From positions 1 to 46,134 of the forward strand of contig CADAZN010000035.1 of the NCBI GenBank assembly GCA_902792435.1: DNA of 46,134 nucleotides, written 5' to 3'. The notes under the pieces were generated by a model that ran no database searches, was not told the DNA's origin, and saw nothing but the letters and a program-made list of their open reading frames with translations. The stretch comes from an uncultured Bacteroidales bacterium. GTDB lineage: Bacteria > Bacteroidota > Bacteroidia > Bacteroidales > Muribaculaceae. Position numbers and translations under genes: made by a program. Of the stretch, positions 17,256 through 24,958 are shown one piece after another (position 1 is the first letter of the stretch; the number at the start of each line of letters is the position of its first letter).

Positions 17256-20200
17256 ATGAGTCAAGTACTATCATATAACAACAAGACGACGAAGACTAGT
17301 GCACAGGACTGGATTCCTGTGGCACCCTACGTTGAGGACGACATCAAGCAAATCAAGGACCCAAACGGAGGAATGAGCGAGAATCCGCGCACAGCGATTC
17401 CAAGCCCCTTTGCACAGCTTGACTTGGTTAAGAACGCATTTGAGCACCTTGCAAGCAACGCGCGCCTGGCAGGCTCGATGATGGACAAGCGACTGGTGTC
17501 GAACGCCCTCGACGTGGCTCAGCTTTTCTTTGACTTCGAGAACCACAAGGACTACTTGCACATCGTGCGATGGAACCGTGACGAGCAGATCGAGCGACTC
17601 AAGAGCGAGCCAGAACATCGCCTCTACGGCGAGACGCTGGAGCTCTTCCTCACCAGCGACACGAAATACAACTTCAACCTGCTAACCGACTGGTACATCC
17701 TGCTATGGAACAGTCAAGTGATAGGTGCCACATCGCCATCGTCGATGACCATTGCCGTGCCACGTGAGAGCGAGGAGCCCATCACCGGCATCAAGGTGGA
17801 GCAGGGCATATCGCTCTTTGACAGCGAGACCCGCGACCTGTGGCAACGCGACGAGGACTTCGTCTACTACATGTTCATGCTCTTCAACGCATTCCCCACA
17901 CTGCGCACTGCAGTGAAGGGCGTCTATGACTACATGCTCAAGAACAAGGACATCATCATGCAGCAAAAACCGCTGCTCTACAACCGACTCACGCAGGTGG
18001 TCCCCAACCTCGAAGCGCTGAGCTATGAGCTGGCACCACGCCTGGTTGAGAGGCTAGACCTGGAATTTGACCCATTTGTTGGTGACGATGAAGTTACCGT
18101 TCTTGGCGCGCGACTTTATCACAAACGCGCCCGAGACATCAAGACCTCGGCCGCTAGCAGCGACTTTGTAATCGCTCCCACACGCCAAGTTGAAGGCACC
18201 TTGCCACTTGTGCTGCGCAACAACTTCAACGGCAGCGTCGACCACTACATCTACATCGACAAGGAATGGGACAGCTCCACTCAGGTGTATGTGGGTAACA
18301 CACCCATCAACAAGCGCAAGCTGCCCGACACGAGCATAATTTACCCATTCATCACCACAGGCGACTTCTTGCAGGACACTCTCATCCGTCTCGCAGGCCC
18401 CATCGACGATGCCCACTATTTCAACGGCAACGTCATCAACAAGACCGTGGCATCACGCAACGGCTACTTGCTACCATTGACCGAGGAGTTCTTCAAGTAC
18501 TTCAACGCGAGCGATGTCACCAAGCAGGTGTGCGGGCGCGACATGCTCGAGATGGAGGAGCTGATTGACGGTTCGGTCAATGTTACCCTGCGTGTGCCAT
18601 TGAAGAAACGTTATATCGAGCTCACTCGCAACTACTACCCCATCGACGACCCATCGTGGCAGTTTGATGAGAAGCGTGGCACCGGCCGCATCATCACCAA
18701 CGTGATAATGTCGACAGCCATCTTCCCATTTGTGCGCACCAACTATAAGGACGACTATACTGTGCAATTGTTCACCATGATTGACGGTGGCGACGCATCG
18801 CTAGAATTCCTGCAGAACGGTATGGCAACCAGCGACCTCAAGGTGAGCGGCAAAACTCGCTCGGAGGGCACCTACAGCACAAAATACTACGACCTCGAGG
18901 GCTCATTTGACATCGTGAAAGCCAATGTCACAACCCCATCGGGCAATTTCTCAGGATACATCGTTCCGTTGTGGAAACCCTATGTGGCAAGCAGCAAGGA
19001 ACTGATTTTTGCCGTCGACTTTGGTACCACCAATAGCCATGTTGAGTGGTCGGAGCGAGGCCATGACGCCAAGGATCTGGAGTTTGCGCACAGCGACCGA
19101 CAGGTGCTCATCGCATCGCTTCTTAAGCGCGGCACACTTCTCTTTGCCGACCAACTGCAGCGCGTGGAGTTCCTGCCTAGCGACATCGACAATGTGTACG
19201 GATTCCCGCTGCGCAGTGCTCTCGCACGCAACGACATAAGCACTGGCGGGCACAAGCTCTTTGCCGACGTCAACATTCCATTCCTGTATGAGCGTCAATA
19301 TTTCGACGGCTATGACATCACCACCAACCTCAAGTGGATGGGCGACATCACACTCTCACGCGAGTTCTTGCGTGAGCTGGTACTCCTCATCAAGGCCAAG
19401 GTGCTGCTTGAGAACGGTGACTTGAGCCGTACCAACATCGTCTATTTCTTCCCTGTGAGCATGGGAGGCAGCGACCGACGCAAGCTCGACGACACATGGC
19501 TTGAGCTCTACCACACTTACTTTGGCGACGAGACCGAGAGCCACCTGCACGCTTATCCCGAGAGCATCGCTCCCGCCTATTTCTACAAGGGCGACGACGT
19601 GAGCGGCGGCAGCTTCGTCTCGATTGACATTGGTGGTGGAACCACCGACACTGTAATCTATCAGCCCACTGCCAACCGCCTCGACACCGAGCCTGTGGCA
19701 ATCTCGTCGTTCCGCTTTGCCGGTGATGCAATCTTTGGTGACGCATTCACCGAGCGCGATGCCGACAACAACCCGCTCATCAAGCACTATGGCGAGTACT
19801 TCAAGAGGCTGATTTCCAAGAATAGCGACATCGGCTACCTCAACAGCATCCTCCAGGATGTGCTCAAGCGCAAGCGCTCGCAAGACGTGAATGCGTTCCT
19901 CTTCTCGATTGAGAACGTGGAGCAGTTGCGCAACCTGCGCGAGGTGGACCGCAACATCTATAGCTATAACACGCTGCTGCGCAACGACTCGCAGCGCAAG
20001 CTCATCTTCATGTACTTCTATGCCGCCATCATCTACTACATCGCACAGTCGATGAAAGCGCGCAACTATGAGATGCCCAAGCAAATCTACTTCAGTGGCA
20101 CCGGCTCCAAGATTCTCAACATTCTGGGAAGCAAGGAGCAAGTGACCGAGTTCACAAGGCTCATTCTGGAGCGTGTGTTTGAGCAAGAGTACACCGAGCG

Positions 20201-20690
20201 CTTCTCTATCAAGATTGAGCACAAGAGTCCCAAGCAGATTACCTGCCGTGGCGGCATCAACCTCGAGACACTGCGCATGGATGGCAATGTCGACGTTCAG
20301 CGACTCACTCCTCGCAACGTCAACGCCATGAAGTACTGCTACTCGATGCTCAACGAGAAGCCACTGACCATCAAGTCGGTCTATGAGATTGAGGTGCGTG
20401 ACCAGCTTATTGAGCAAGTCGAGAAATTCAACCAATTCTTTGTGGGACTGTGCGACAGTGTTATCAAAGATGAGTTTGGCATCGACAACAAGGTGTTCCG
20501 CATCTTCAACAACGTGCTTAACGACAACATCAGCAACTACCTCACTGCCGGCATTGGCAACTACCTCAAGGGGCGCTACACCGGCGACGAGGCAATTGAA
20601 GACGTGCCGTTCTTCTACCCCATCATCGGCATCATTCGCCACAACCTGTTGAAGAACTTGTGCAACGAGGTGATATCGAGCACGGTGTAA
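17256..20690 (+). CDS. Giant actin/Hsp70-fold (ASKHA) ATPase of the envelope cluster
   Basis: In this 1144-residue protein the C-terminal half has all three actin/Hsp70 ATPase signatures. These are phosphate-1 FAVDFGTTNS (D588-S594), phosphate-2 SIDIGGGTTDT (D791-T799) and the adenosine motif YFSGTGSKIL (945-953). The first about 585 residues are not a recognised domain; they look beta-rich with aromatic residues and have no membrane segment or signal peptide. A C-terminal extension of about 150 residues follows the adenosine loop. The size and layout recall large SrfB-type Hsp70-like proteins, but I cannot confirm membership. It is co-transcribed with a tubulin-like protein, an uncommon pairing that suggests an ATP/GTP-driven filament or remodelling machine acting from the cytoplasm on the envelope proteins beside it. 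Confidence 0.78.
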   Translation: MSQVLSYNNKTTKTSAQDWIPVAPYVEDDIKQIKDPNGGMSENPRTAIPSPFAQLDLVKNAFEHLASNARLAGSMMDKRLVSNALDVAQLFFDFENHKDYLHIVRWNRDEQIERLKSEPEHRLYGETLELFLTSDTKYNFNLLTDWYILLWNSQVIGATSPSSMTIAVPRESEEPITGIKVEQGISLFDSETRDLWQRDEDFVYYMFMLFNAFPTLRTAVKGVYDYMLKNKDIIMQQKPLLYNRLTQVVPNLEALSYELAPRLVERLDLEFDPFVGDDEVTVLGARLYHKRARDIKTSAASSDFVIAPTRQVEGTLPLVLRNNFNGSVDHYIYIDKEWDSSTQVYVGNTPINKRKLPDTSIIYPFITTGDFLQDTLIRLAGPIDDAHYFNGNVINKTVASRNGYLLPLTEEFFKYFNASDVTKQVCGRDMLEMEELIDGSVNVTLRVPLKKRYIELTRNYYPIDDPSWQFDEKRGTGRIITNVIMSTAIFPFVRTNYKDDYTVQLFTMIDGGDASLEFLQNGMATSDLKVSGKTRSEGTYSTKYYDLEGSFDIVKANVTTPSGNFSGYIVPLWKPYVASSKELIFAVDFGTTNSHVEWSERGHDAKDLEFAHSDRQVLIASLLKRGTLLFADQLQRVEFLPSDIDNVYGFPLRSALARNDISTGGHKLFADVNIPFLYERQYFDGYDITTNLKWMGDITLSREFLRELVLLIKAKVLLENGDLSRTNIVYFFPVSMGGSDRRKLDDTWLELYHTYFGDETESHLHAYPESIAPAYFYKGDDVSGGSFVSIDIGGGTTDTVIYQPTANRLDTEPVAISSFRFAGDAIFGDAFTERDADNNPLIKHYGEYFKRLISKNSDIGYLNSILQDVLKRKRSQDVNAFLFSIENVEQLRNLREVDRNIYSYNTLLRNDSQRKLIFMYFYAAIIYYIAQSMKARNYEMPKQIYFSGTGSKILNILGSKEQVTEFTRLILERVFEQEYTERFSIKIEHKSPKQITCRGGINLETLRMDGNVDVQRLTPRNVNAMKYCYSMLNEKPLTIKSVYEIEVRDQLIEQVEKFNQFFVGLCDSVIKDEFGIDNKVFRIFNNVLNDNISNYLTAGIGNYLKGRYTGDEAIEDVPFFYPIIGIIRHNLLKNLCNEVISSTV

Positions 20691-20746
20691 GCACACATAA
20701 CAAGAAATCAATAATAATACAATCAAATAAAAAACCATTTATCGAA

Positions 20747-22039
20747 ATGAAAAAAATTATTTTTACTCTAGTGTGTGTCATGGCAGCCATGACATCACTC
20801 AGCGCTCAAGACGGCGCCAAAAATCTCTCTCAAGGACAGTGGAACCATGGCCTCGCCATTGGCGCACAGTGGATTGCCACCGACCTGGGTTTTGCACAAG
20901 CCGAGTCGCAAGTAATCGCCAAGACCAACGAGAACTACTCGCTCGATGACCTGAAGGTGATGTACGGCGGCCGCGACAAGTGGGTTACATTCTATGACAA
21001 ACTCAAAAAACACGAGAATGAGACTGGCGACCTTGACAAGCTGATTGCTACCATTACTGCCGAGTATGACAAGGGTGCTGTTATCAAGAACGGTGTGACA
21101 CGCGATGTAAATAAATACAACGCTTCACACACCGGCGATGAGGTGAACACCAACCCACACGATGCTGCAGCAACCACAACCGATGAGGCTAAAGATCCTA
21201 ATGCCGAAAATGCCGCTCCTGCAGCCGAGAACGCCGATCAGCCCGAAGCTACCAACAAAGATGCTCAGGACAACAAGGACGAGGGCAACGACTCAGGACA
21301 TGGCCTGCTCTACATCCTCACTGTTCTTGGCCTGGCTCTGGGAGCTATAGGCACATTCCTTGCTATGCAAGCTCGCAAAGAGAACCAAGTGATTATGCGC
21401 GACAATCAGGATGACATCCGCAACATGCAGAAACAACTTGACAAAATGCGCGCTGCCCTCAAGAGCGGTGCAGTTGCCGCAGCTGCAACACCACAAGGCG
21501 CTACCCGTGCTAGCAATCTCGACGAGAAAGAAGGCTTGGCCCAAACAAGGAAGATTGAGTTTGACAACCGTCAACCCAAAAAGCAGGAGCCTAAGAAAGA
21601 GGAGCCCAAGAAAGTAGAACCAAAGAGAGAAGAGCCAGCAAGAAGGCCTGAACCCAAAAGAGAGGAACCTAAGAAAGAGGAGCCCAAGAAAGAAGAGCCT
21701 AAGGCTCCAGCTATGGGTGAGCCACGCATCCTCTTCATGGCTAAGCCCGACGAGAACGACAACTTCTCACGCTCTTCGTCACAATATGAGCCCGGAAACT
21801 CTATCTTTGAGCTCACTACAATGAACGGCAAGAGCGGTTCGTTTACCGTAATCAATAAGGCCGAAGCCCACAAGCTCGCATTGCTGATGCCAGGCGACAC
21901 CCTCACCCGCGCATGCTCGGGCAACAACATCCAGTCGACAGCCGGAAGGTCGCGCATCGTTACCGACCGCGCCGGCCGCGCCCAGCTCGAGAATGGCAAG
22001 TGGCACATTGTGGTTAAAGCCATTATTCACTACGAGTAA
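20747..22039 (+). CDS. Signal-peptide/TM/coiled-coil linker protein of the envelope cluster
   Basis: I start at the ATG at 20747 (MKKIIFTLVCVMAAMTSLSAQ, a clean signal peptide) rather than the longer open frame from 20660. That frame would overlap the previous gene. The 430-residue product has an extracytoplasmic helical region (about 20-180, with an acidic Ala/Asn/Asp-rich end), one membrane helix (about 187-208) and a coiled coil (about 212-245). A Lys/Pro/Glu repeat region (about 276-321, PKKEEPKK-type) precedes a compact C-terminal domain (about 322-430) ending VVKAIIHYE. The topology places the C-terminal domain in the cytoplasm, so it could connect the periplasm to the tubulin- and actin-like ATPases. 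No family recognised. Confidence 0.72.
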   Translation: MKKIIFTLVCVMAAMTSLSAQDGAKNLSQGQWNHGLAIGAQWIATDLGFAQAESQVIAKTNENYSLDDLKVMYGGRDKWVTFYDKLKKHENETGDLDKLIATITAEYDKGAVIKNGVTRDVNKYNASHTGDEVNTNPHDAAATTTDEAKDPNAENAAPAAENADQPEATNKDAQDNKDEGNDSGHGLLYILTVLGLALGAIGTFLAMQARKENQVIMRDNQDDIRNMQKQLDKMRAALKSGAVAAAATPQGATRASNLDEKEGLAQTRKIEFDNRQPKKQEPKKEEPKKVEPKREEPARRPEPKREEPKKEEPKKEEPKAPAMGEPRILFMAKPDENDNFSRSSSQYEPGNSIFELTTMNGKSGSFTVINKAEAHKLALLMPGDTLTRACSGNNIQSTAGRSRIVTDRAGRAQLENGKWHIVVKAIIHYE

Positions 22040-22048
22040 TCCCTTGAC

Positions 22049-22120
22049 AAAGTGAGAAGGAAGAAGTGAAAAGTGTAAATAATTTGATTCTTTTCCTTAT
22101 TCCTTCTTCCTTCCCACTTT
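22049..22120 (+). terminator. Large stem-loop after the linker-protein gene
   Basis: Arms AAAGTGAGAAGGAAGAAG (22049-22066) and its complement at 22103-22120 match at 17 of 18 positions with a 36-nt loop, and a TTT follows. It could terminate or attenuate transcription before the two zinc-ribbon genes. The following 22121-22180 is a run of ACTTATTACTT-like and CCTTCC words. Confidence 0.6.
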
Positions 22121-22186
22121 TTACTTAATACTTATTACTTCACACTTATTACTTAATATTTAATATTTCCTCCTTCCCACTATTCC

Positions 22187-22900
22187 ATGCATATCTTCTG
22201 TCCCAATTGTGGAAAACATATCGACGTGTCGGCAAGCGAGATAGAGAAGCTCGAAGGGCATTATGTGTGCCCGCAGTGCCTCTCTGAAATCAACCTCGAG
22301 GGGTTTGAGCATGACGACCACTATATGGACTATATCGAGGATGATATAGACCAGCAGGACTATGCATCACAGTCACAAGAGGTGCCTGAGCTTCCCAAAG
22401 AAGACACAGGTGCCCGACAAGCTGTCAAGCCAGCAAGTAAGCCTACAACACCTCCTCTATCCCGCAATCAACACGCCCCAACAACAGCTCATCAAGGCGC
22501 CACCGACCAAGTGCTGCGCTATTGCAAGAAATGCGGGGCTTTCCTAAGGCAAGGCGTGAGCTACTGCCCCAAGTGCGGCAATTATGTAAAAGTCGCACCG
22601 CCCACCTATCGTGGAACTACTACTAGCACCACTGCGCCAGCCGCATCCCGCCCATTAAACCGTGGTAACAACGCTTCAACTCAGTCACCCTATCCAAGAA
22701 ACAGACAAAACAACCCCATGTCAAACAAATCCCGCTCATCATCTTCATCGCGCAAGGCCAACAATAGCACTGGCCAAGAAGCGTCACGAGGCATCTTCAG
22801 CATCGCTGGGTGCTTGACATTCACCATCATCGTTGTGGCGCTGTTTTTCATCCTGTATATAATCTTCGGAGTTAATAACGACGGCCTGGTGACCCCCTAA
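22187..22900 (+). CDS. Tail-anchored double zinc-ribbon protein
   Basis: The 237-residue protein has an N-terminal zinc ribbon with Cys at 5, 8, 28 and 31 (CPNCGKH ... YVCPQC). An acidic and Pro-rich linker and a second ribbon with Cys at 113, 116, 127 and 130 (YCKKCGAFL ... YCPKCGNYV) follow. After a Ser/Asn-rich linker, one C-terminal membrane helix (about 205-228) ends in a short tail. The ribbons therefore face the cytoplasm. The first ribbon's 5/8/28/31 spacing is identical to that of the next gene. Its role is probably as an adaptor or scaffold of the same cluster. No enzymatic domain is seen. Confidence 0.75.
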   Translation: MHIFCPNCGKHIDVSASEIEKLEGHYVCPQCLSEINLEGFEHDDHYMDYIEDDIDQQDYASQSQEVPELPKEDTGARQAVKPASKPTTPPLSRNQHAPTTAHQGATDQVLRYCKKCGAFLRQGVSYCPKCGNYVKVAPPTYRGTTTSTTAPAASRPLNRGNNASTQSPYPRNRQNNPMSNKSRSSSSSRKANNSTGQEASRGIFSIAGCLTFTIIVVALFFILYIIFGVNNDGLVTP

Positions 22901-22945
22901 TGTTCACGGCACAACGCGGCTTTAATATTATATATCTAAAAAGAA

Positions 22946-23572
22946 ATGAATATCGTTTGTCCTAAATGTGGATATACCACCACACAGAGCGAAGAAGAGC
23001 TACAAAAGCTCAACCACATCATCACATGCCCCAGCTGCATGTCGATGCTTAAAATAGTGAACGGAATCGCTTATATACCCAGCGAAAAAGCCAATATTGA
23101 TGATTTGGCACCTATCGACACACAACAACCACCAGAGTTCAAGGGAGAGAGCTACTACGAGCGAGGCGGAGCGCCCATCTCAAACCATGACCTGTACTAT
23201 GCTGCGGTAGAATATGTAAAAACATGCAGTGCCATCACGCTGCCCATGCTACAGCGATACTTTGAGCTTACCCCCGAGCAAGCCGAAGAGCTAATGCAAC
23301 AACTCGAAGACAACAAAATCGTTGCACCTTTTGACGGAGTGCATCCACGCAAGATTCTAATAGACCATGACACACGTCTCACCAACGCTTATTGGGGCCA
23401 AGCACGACGTTACGAGACCGAGAAACAGATAAAAGAGCAACTGGAACAGGCACAAAGCCAGAATCCTGACTCCATGCCTCGCACTCGCGGCTGCACCTGC
23501 TCGCTGCCTGGTTTTGGTGTAATAATCTTCCTTCTACTGCTCGCCTACCTCCTAATTTATCTCTTAAGGTAA
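22946..23572 (+). CDS. Zinc ribbon + FtsK-gamma-like winged helix + C-terminal membrane helix
   Basis: The 208-residue protein has an N-terminal zinc ribbon with Cys at 5, 8, 28 and 31. Residues 82-139 (DLYYAAVEYV ... ITLPMLQRYF ... QAEELMQQLE ... IVAPFDG ... PRKILID) follow the pattern of the FtsK/SpoIIIE gamma domain (DxLyxxAvexV ... aSxSlLQRrfriGYnRAaRliDqmE ... GIVgpadGskpReVLv). A basic/acidic helix (150-172) and a single C-terminal membrane helix (189-207) complete it. In authentic FtsK gamma the GYNRAAR recognition helix reads KOPS DNA. Here it is LTPEQAEEL, without the Asn and Arg, so KOPS reading is unlikely. There is no translocase motor. It is the last gene of the cluster. Confidence 0.75.
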   Translation: MNIVCPKCGYTTTQSEEELQKLNHIITCPSCMSMLKIVNGIAYIPSEKANIDDLAPIDTQQPPEFKGESYYERGGAPISNHDLYYAAVEYVKTCSAITLPMLQRYFELTPEQAEELMQQLEDNKIVAPFDGVHPRKILIDHDTRLTNAYWGQARRYETEKQIKEQLEQAQSQNPDSMPRTRGCTCSLPGFGVIIFLLLLAYLLIYLLR

Positions 23573-23608
23573 GATTACCAACATACAGTCATTGTCGGGA
23601 AAGTCCAA

Positions 23609-24949
23609 TCACTCTCCTATAGCCTGCTTGTAATCAAGCATTTTGTTTTGATATTCAATGAAGGCGTCGGTGCGCATGTCACATGCCTGCTGAAACAATA
23701 GCTGCGCTTCGAGCAAATCACTCATCTTCGACATTCCCACACTGTAGAGGTCGCGGTTCACGCGCAGGTTCTCGGTAGCCTGCTCAATGCTCAGCTTTGC
23801 CAGCTGCATTTGATTATAGGCCTCTTCCACCCCATTCCAGGCATTCTGCATGCGTATTATAAGCAGTTGCGCGTTATCGTTCAGCTGCTCTCTAGCTTTA
23901 AGGCTCTCTATCTTGTTGCGATTAACAGCATGGCGGTTGGTCCACCAGTCCGAGATTGGAATGCTCACAGTGGCAAACACCATTCCAAACGAGTGGTTCT
24001 TGTCAAGCAAATTATGATAATTATAACCAGCGCCAACCGACACCGTGGGCAGATTCTTTCCACGTGTTATCCTCTCCTGCAGTTCCGAGGCTTCGAGCTG
24101 CTTGTTCAAGAGCTTGTACTCCGTGGTGTTCAGTATTGCCAAGTCATGGTCCTGCCTGGTTTGAACGGGCAATGGCACATCCTGGTTGTAGGATACTGTG
24201 AACGCAGTGTCTCTCAAGCCACAATACTGGCACAACAGCAGTTTCAACATCGATATTCCGTTGTTCAGCTTCATCTTCTGGCTAGTGAGCTCATTTTGTC
24301 GCAGCTGAACCTGAAGAAGGTCGTTTCGTATGGCAAGACCAGCTTTCAACGCCACCTCGGTATCTTTGGATATAGTGCCCAGCAACTCCTCCGAGGCTTT
24401 AACAGTCTTCACCTTCTCATACAATGACACCAGTTGCCAAAAGTAATGTTGAGTGGTTTTCTCCACTTCATTCTCCGACATCTCGAGTTTCAACAGGCTC
24501 ACATCTTCTCCCACCTTGGCAAGCTTGTTGCCATTCACGATTCGCCCTCCGGCATAGATGGGCTGAACGGCAGTTACTGCTGCAATAACACCATTCTTCA
24601 TCATCGACACGTTGATAGGTCTTGACATCGATGCAAGGACTTGTGGTGGCAAACTTTGAGCCATCATCTGGCTCAAGTCGCTTGGAATAAACTCTTGTGG
24701 CTTGAGAGTCATCTCGGCCATTCCTTTATTGGCCTCAAACCACATTCCCGAGGCGCTCACGGTGGGGAAATAGTTCATGCGCGCTTCCTTCTTTTGAAGC
24801 TTTGCCGCCTCAATATCGTGCTTCGCCGTCCTGATGGCAATGTTGCAACTACGTGCCGAGTCACACAATTGTTCTAAATTATAGGCTGGTTGTGCTTCAC
24901 ACATCACAAAAGCCGTTACTGCGACAACCAATGACAACCAATGTCTCAT
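23609..24949 (-). CDS. TolC-family outer-membrane efflux protein
   Basis: The 446-residue protein has an N-terminal signal peptide (WLSLVVAVTAFVMCEAQ). The duplicated TolC layout of alternating alpha-helical barrel and beta segments is visible: YNLEQLCDSARSCNIAIRTA at the start and FPTVSASGMWFEANKG. The repeat half has LPTVSVGAGYNYHNL, and LLEAQLLFQQACDMRTDAFIEYQ comes near the end. It forms the outer-membrane channel for the RND pump encoded 9 bp upstream in the same operon. It is convergent with the zinc-ribbon gene at 23572, with no clear terminator between. Confidence 0.93.
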   Translation of the reverse strand: MRHWLSLVVAVTAFVMCEAQPAYNLEQLCDSARSCNIAIRTAKHDIEAAKLQKKEARMNYFPTVSASGMWFEANKGMAEMTLKPQEFIPSDLSQMMAQSLPPQVLASMSRPINVSMMKNGVIAAVTAVQPIYAGGRIVNGNKLAKVGEDVSLLKLEMSENEVEKTTQHYFWQLVSLYEKVKTVKASEELLGTISKDTEVALKAGLAIRNDLLQVQLRQNELTSQKMKLNNGISMLKLLLCQYCGLRDTAFTVSYNQDVPLPVQTRQDHDLAILNTTEYKLLNKQLEASELQERITRGKNLPTVSVGAGYNYHNLLDKNHSFGMVFATVSIPISDWWTNRHAVNRNKIESLKAREQLNDNAQLLIIRMQNAWNGVEEAYNQMQLAKLSIEQATENLRVNRDLYSVGMSKMSDLLEAQLLFQQACDMRTDAFIEYQNKMLDYKQAIGE

Positions 24950-24958
24950 AGTGAGTTA

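Noticed and set aside
19356-20738. A 460-codon open frame on the minus strand opposite the actin-like ATPase gene
   Set aside because: It is an antisense shadow of a gene with strong ATPase signatures, with biased Val/Leu/His composition and no recognisable domain.
20660-20746. Extended N-terminus of the linker protein, from 20660
   Set aside because: It would overlap the ATPase gene and precede a perfect signal peptide. The ATG at 20747 is far better.
22082-22186. A CRISPR-like repeat block at the ACTTATTACTT tract
   Set aside because: The words are short, unevenly spaced and have no spacers of regular length; no cas gene is present.
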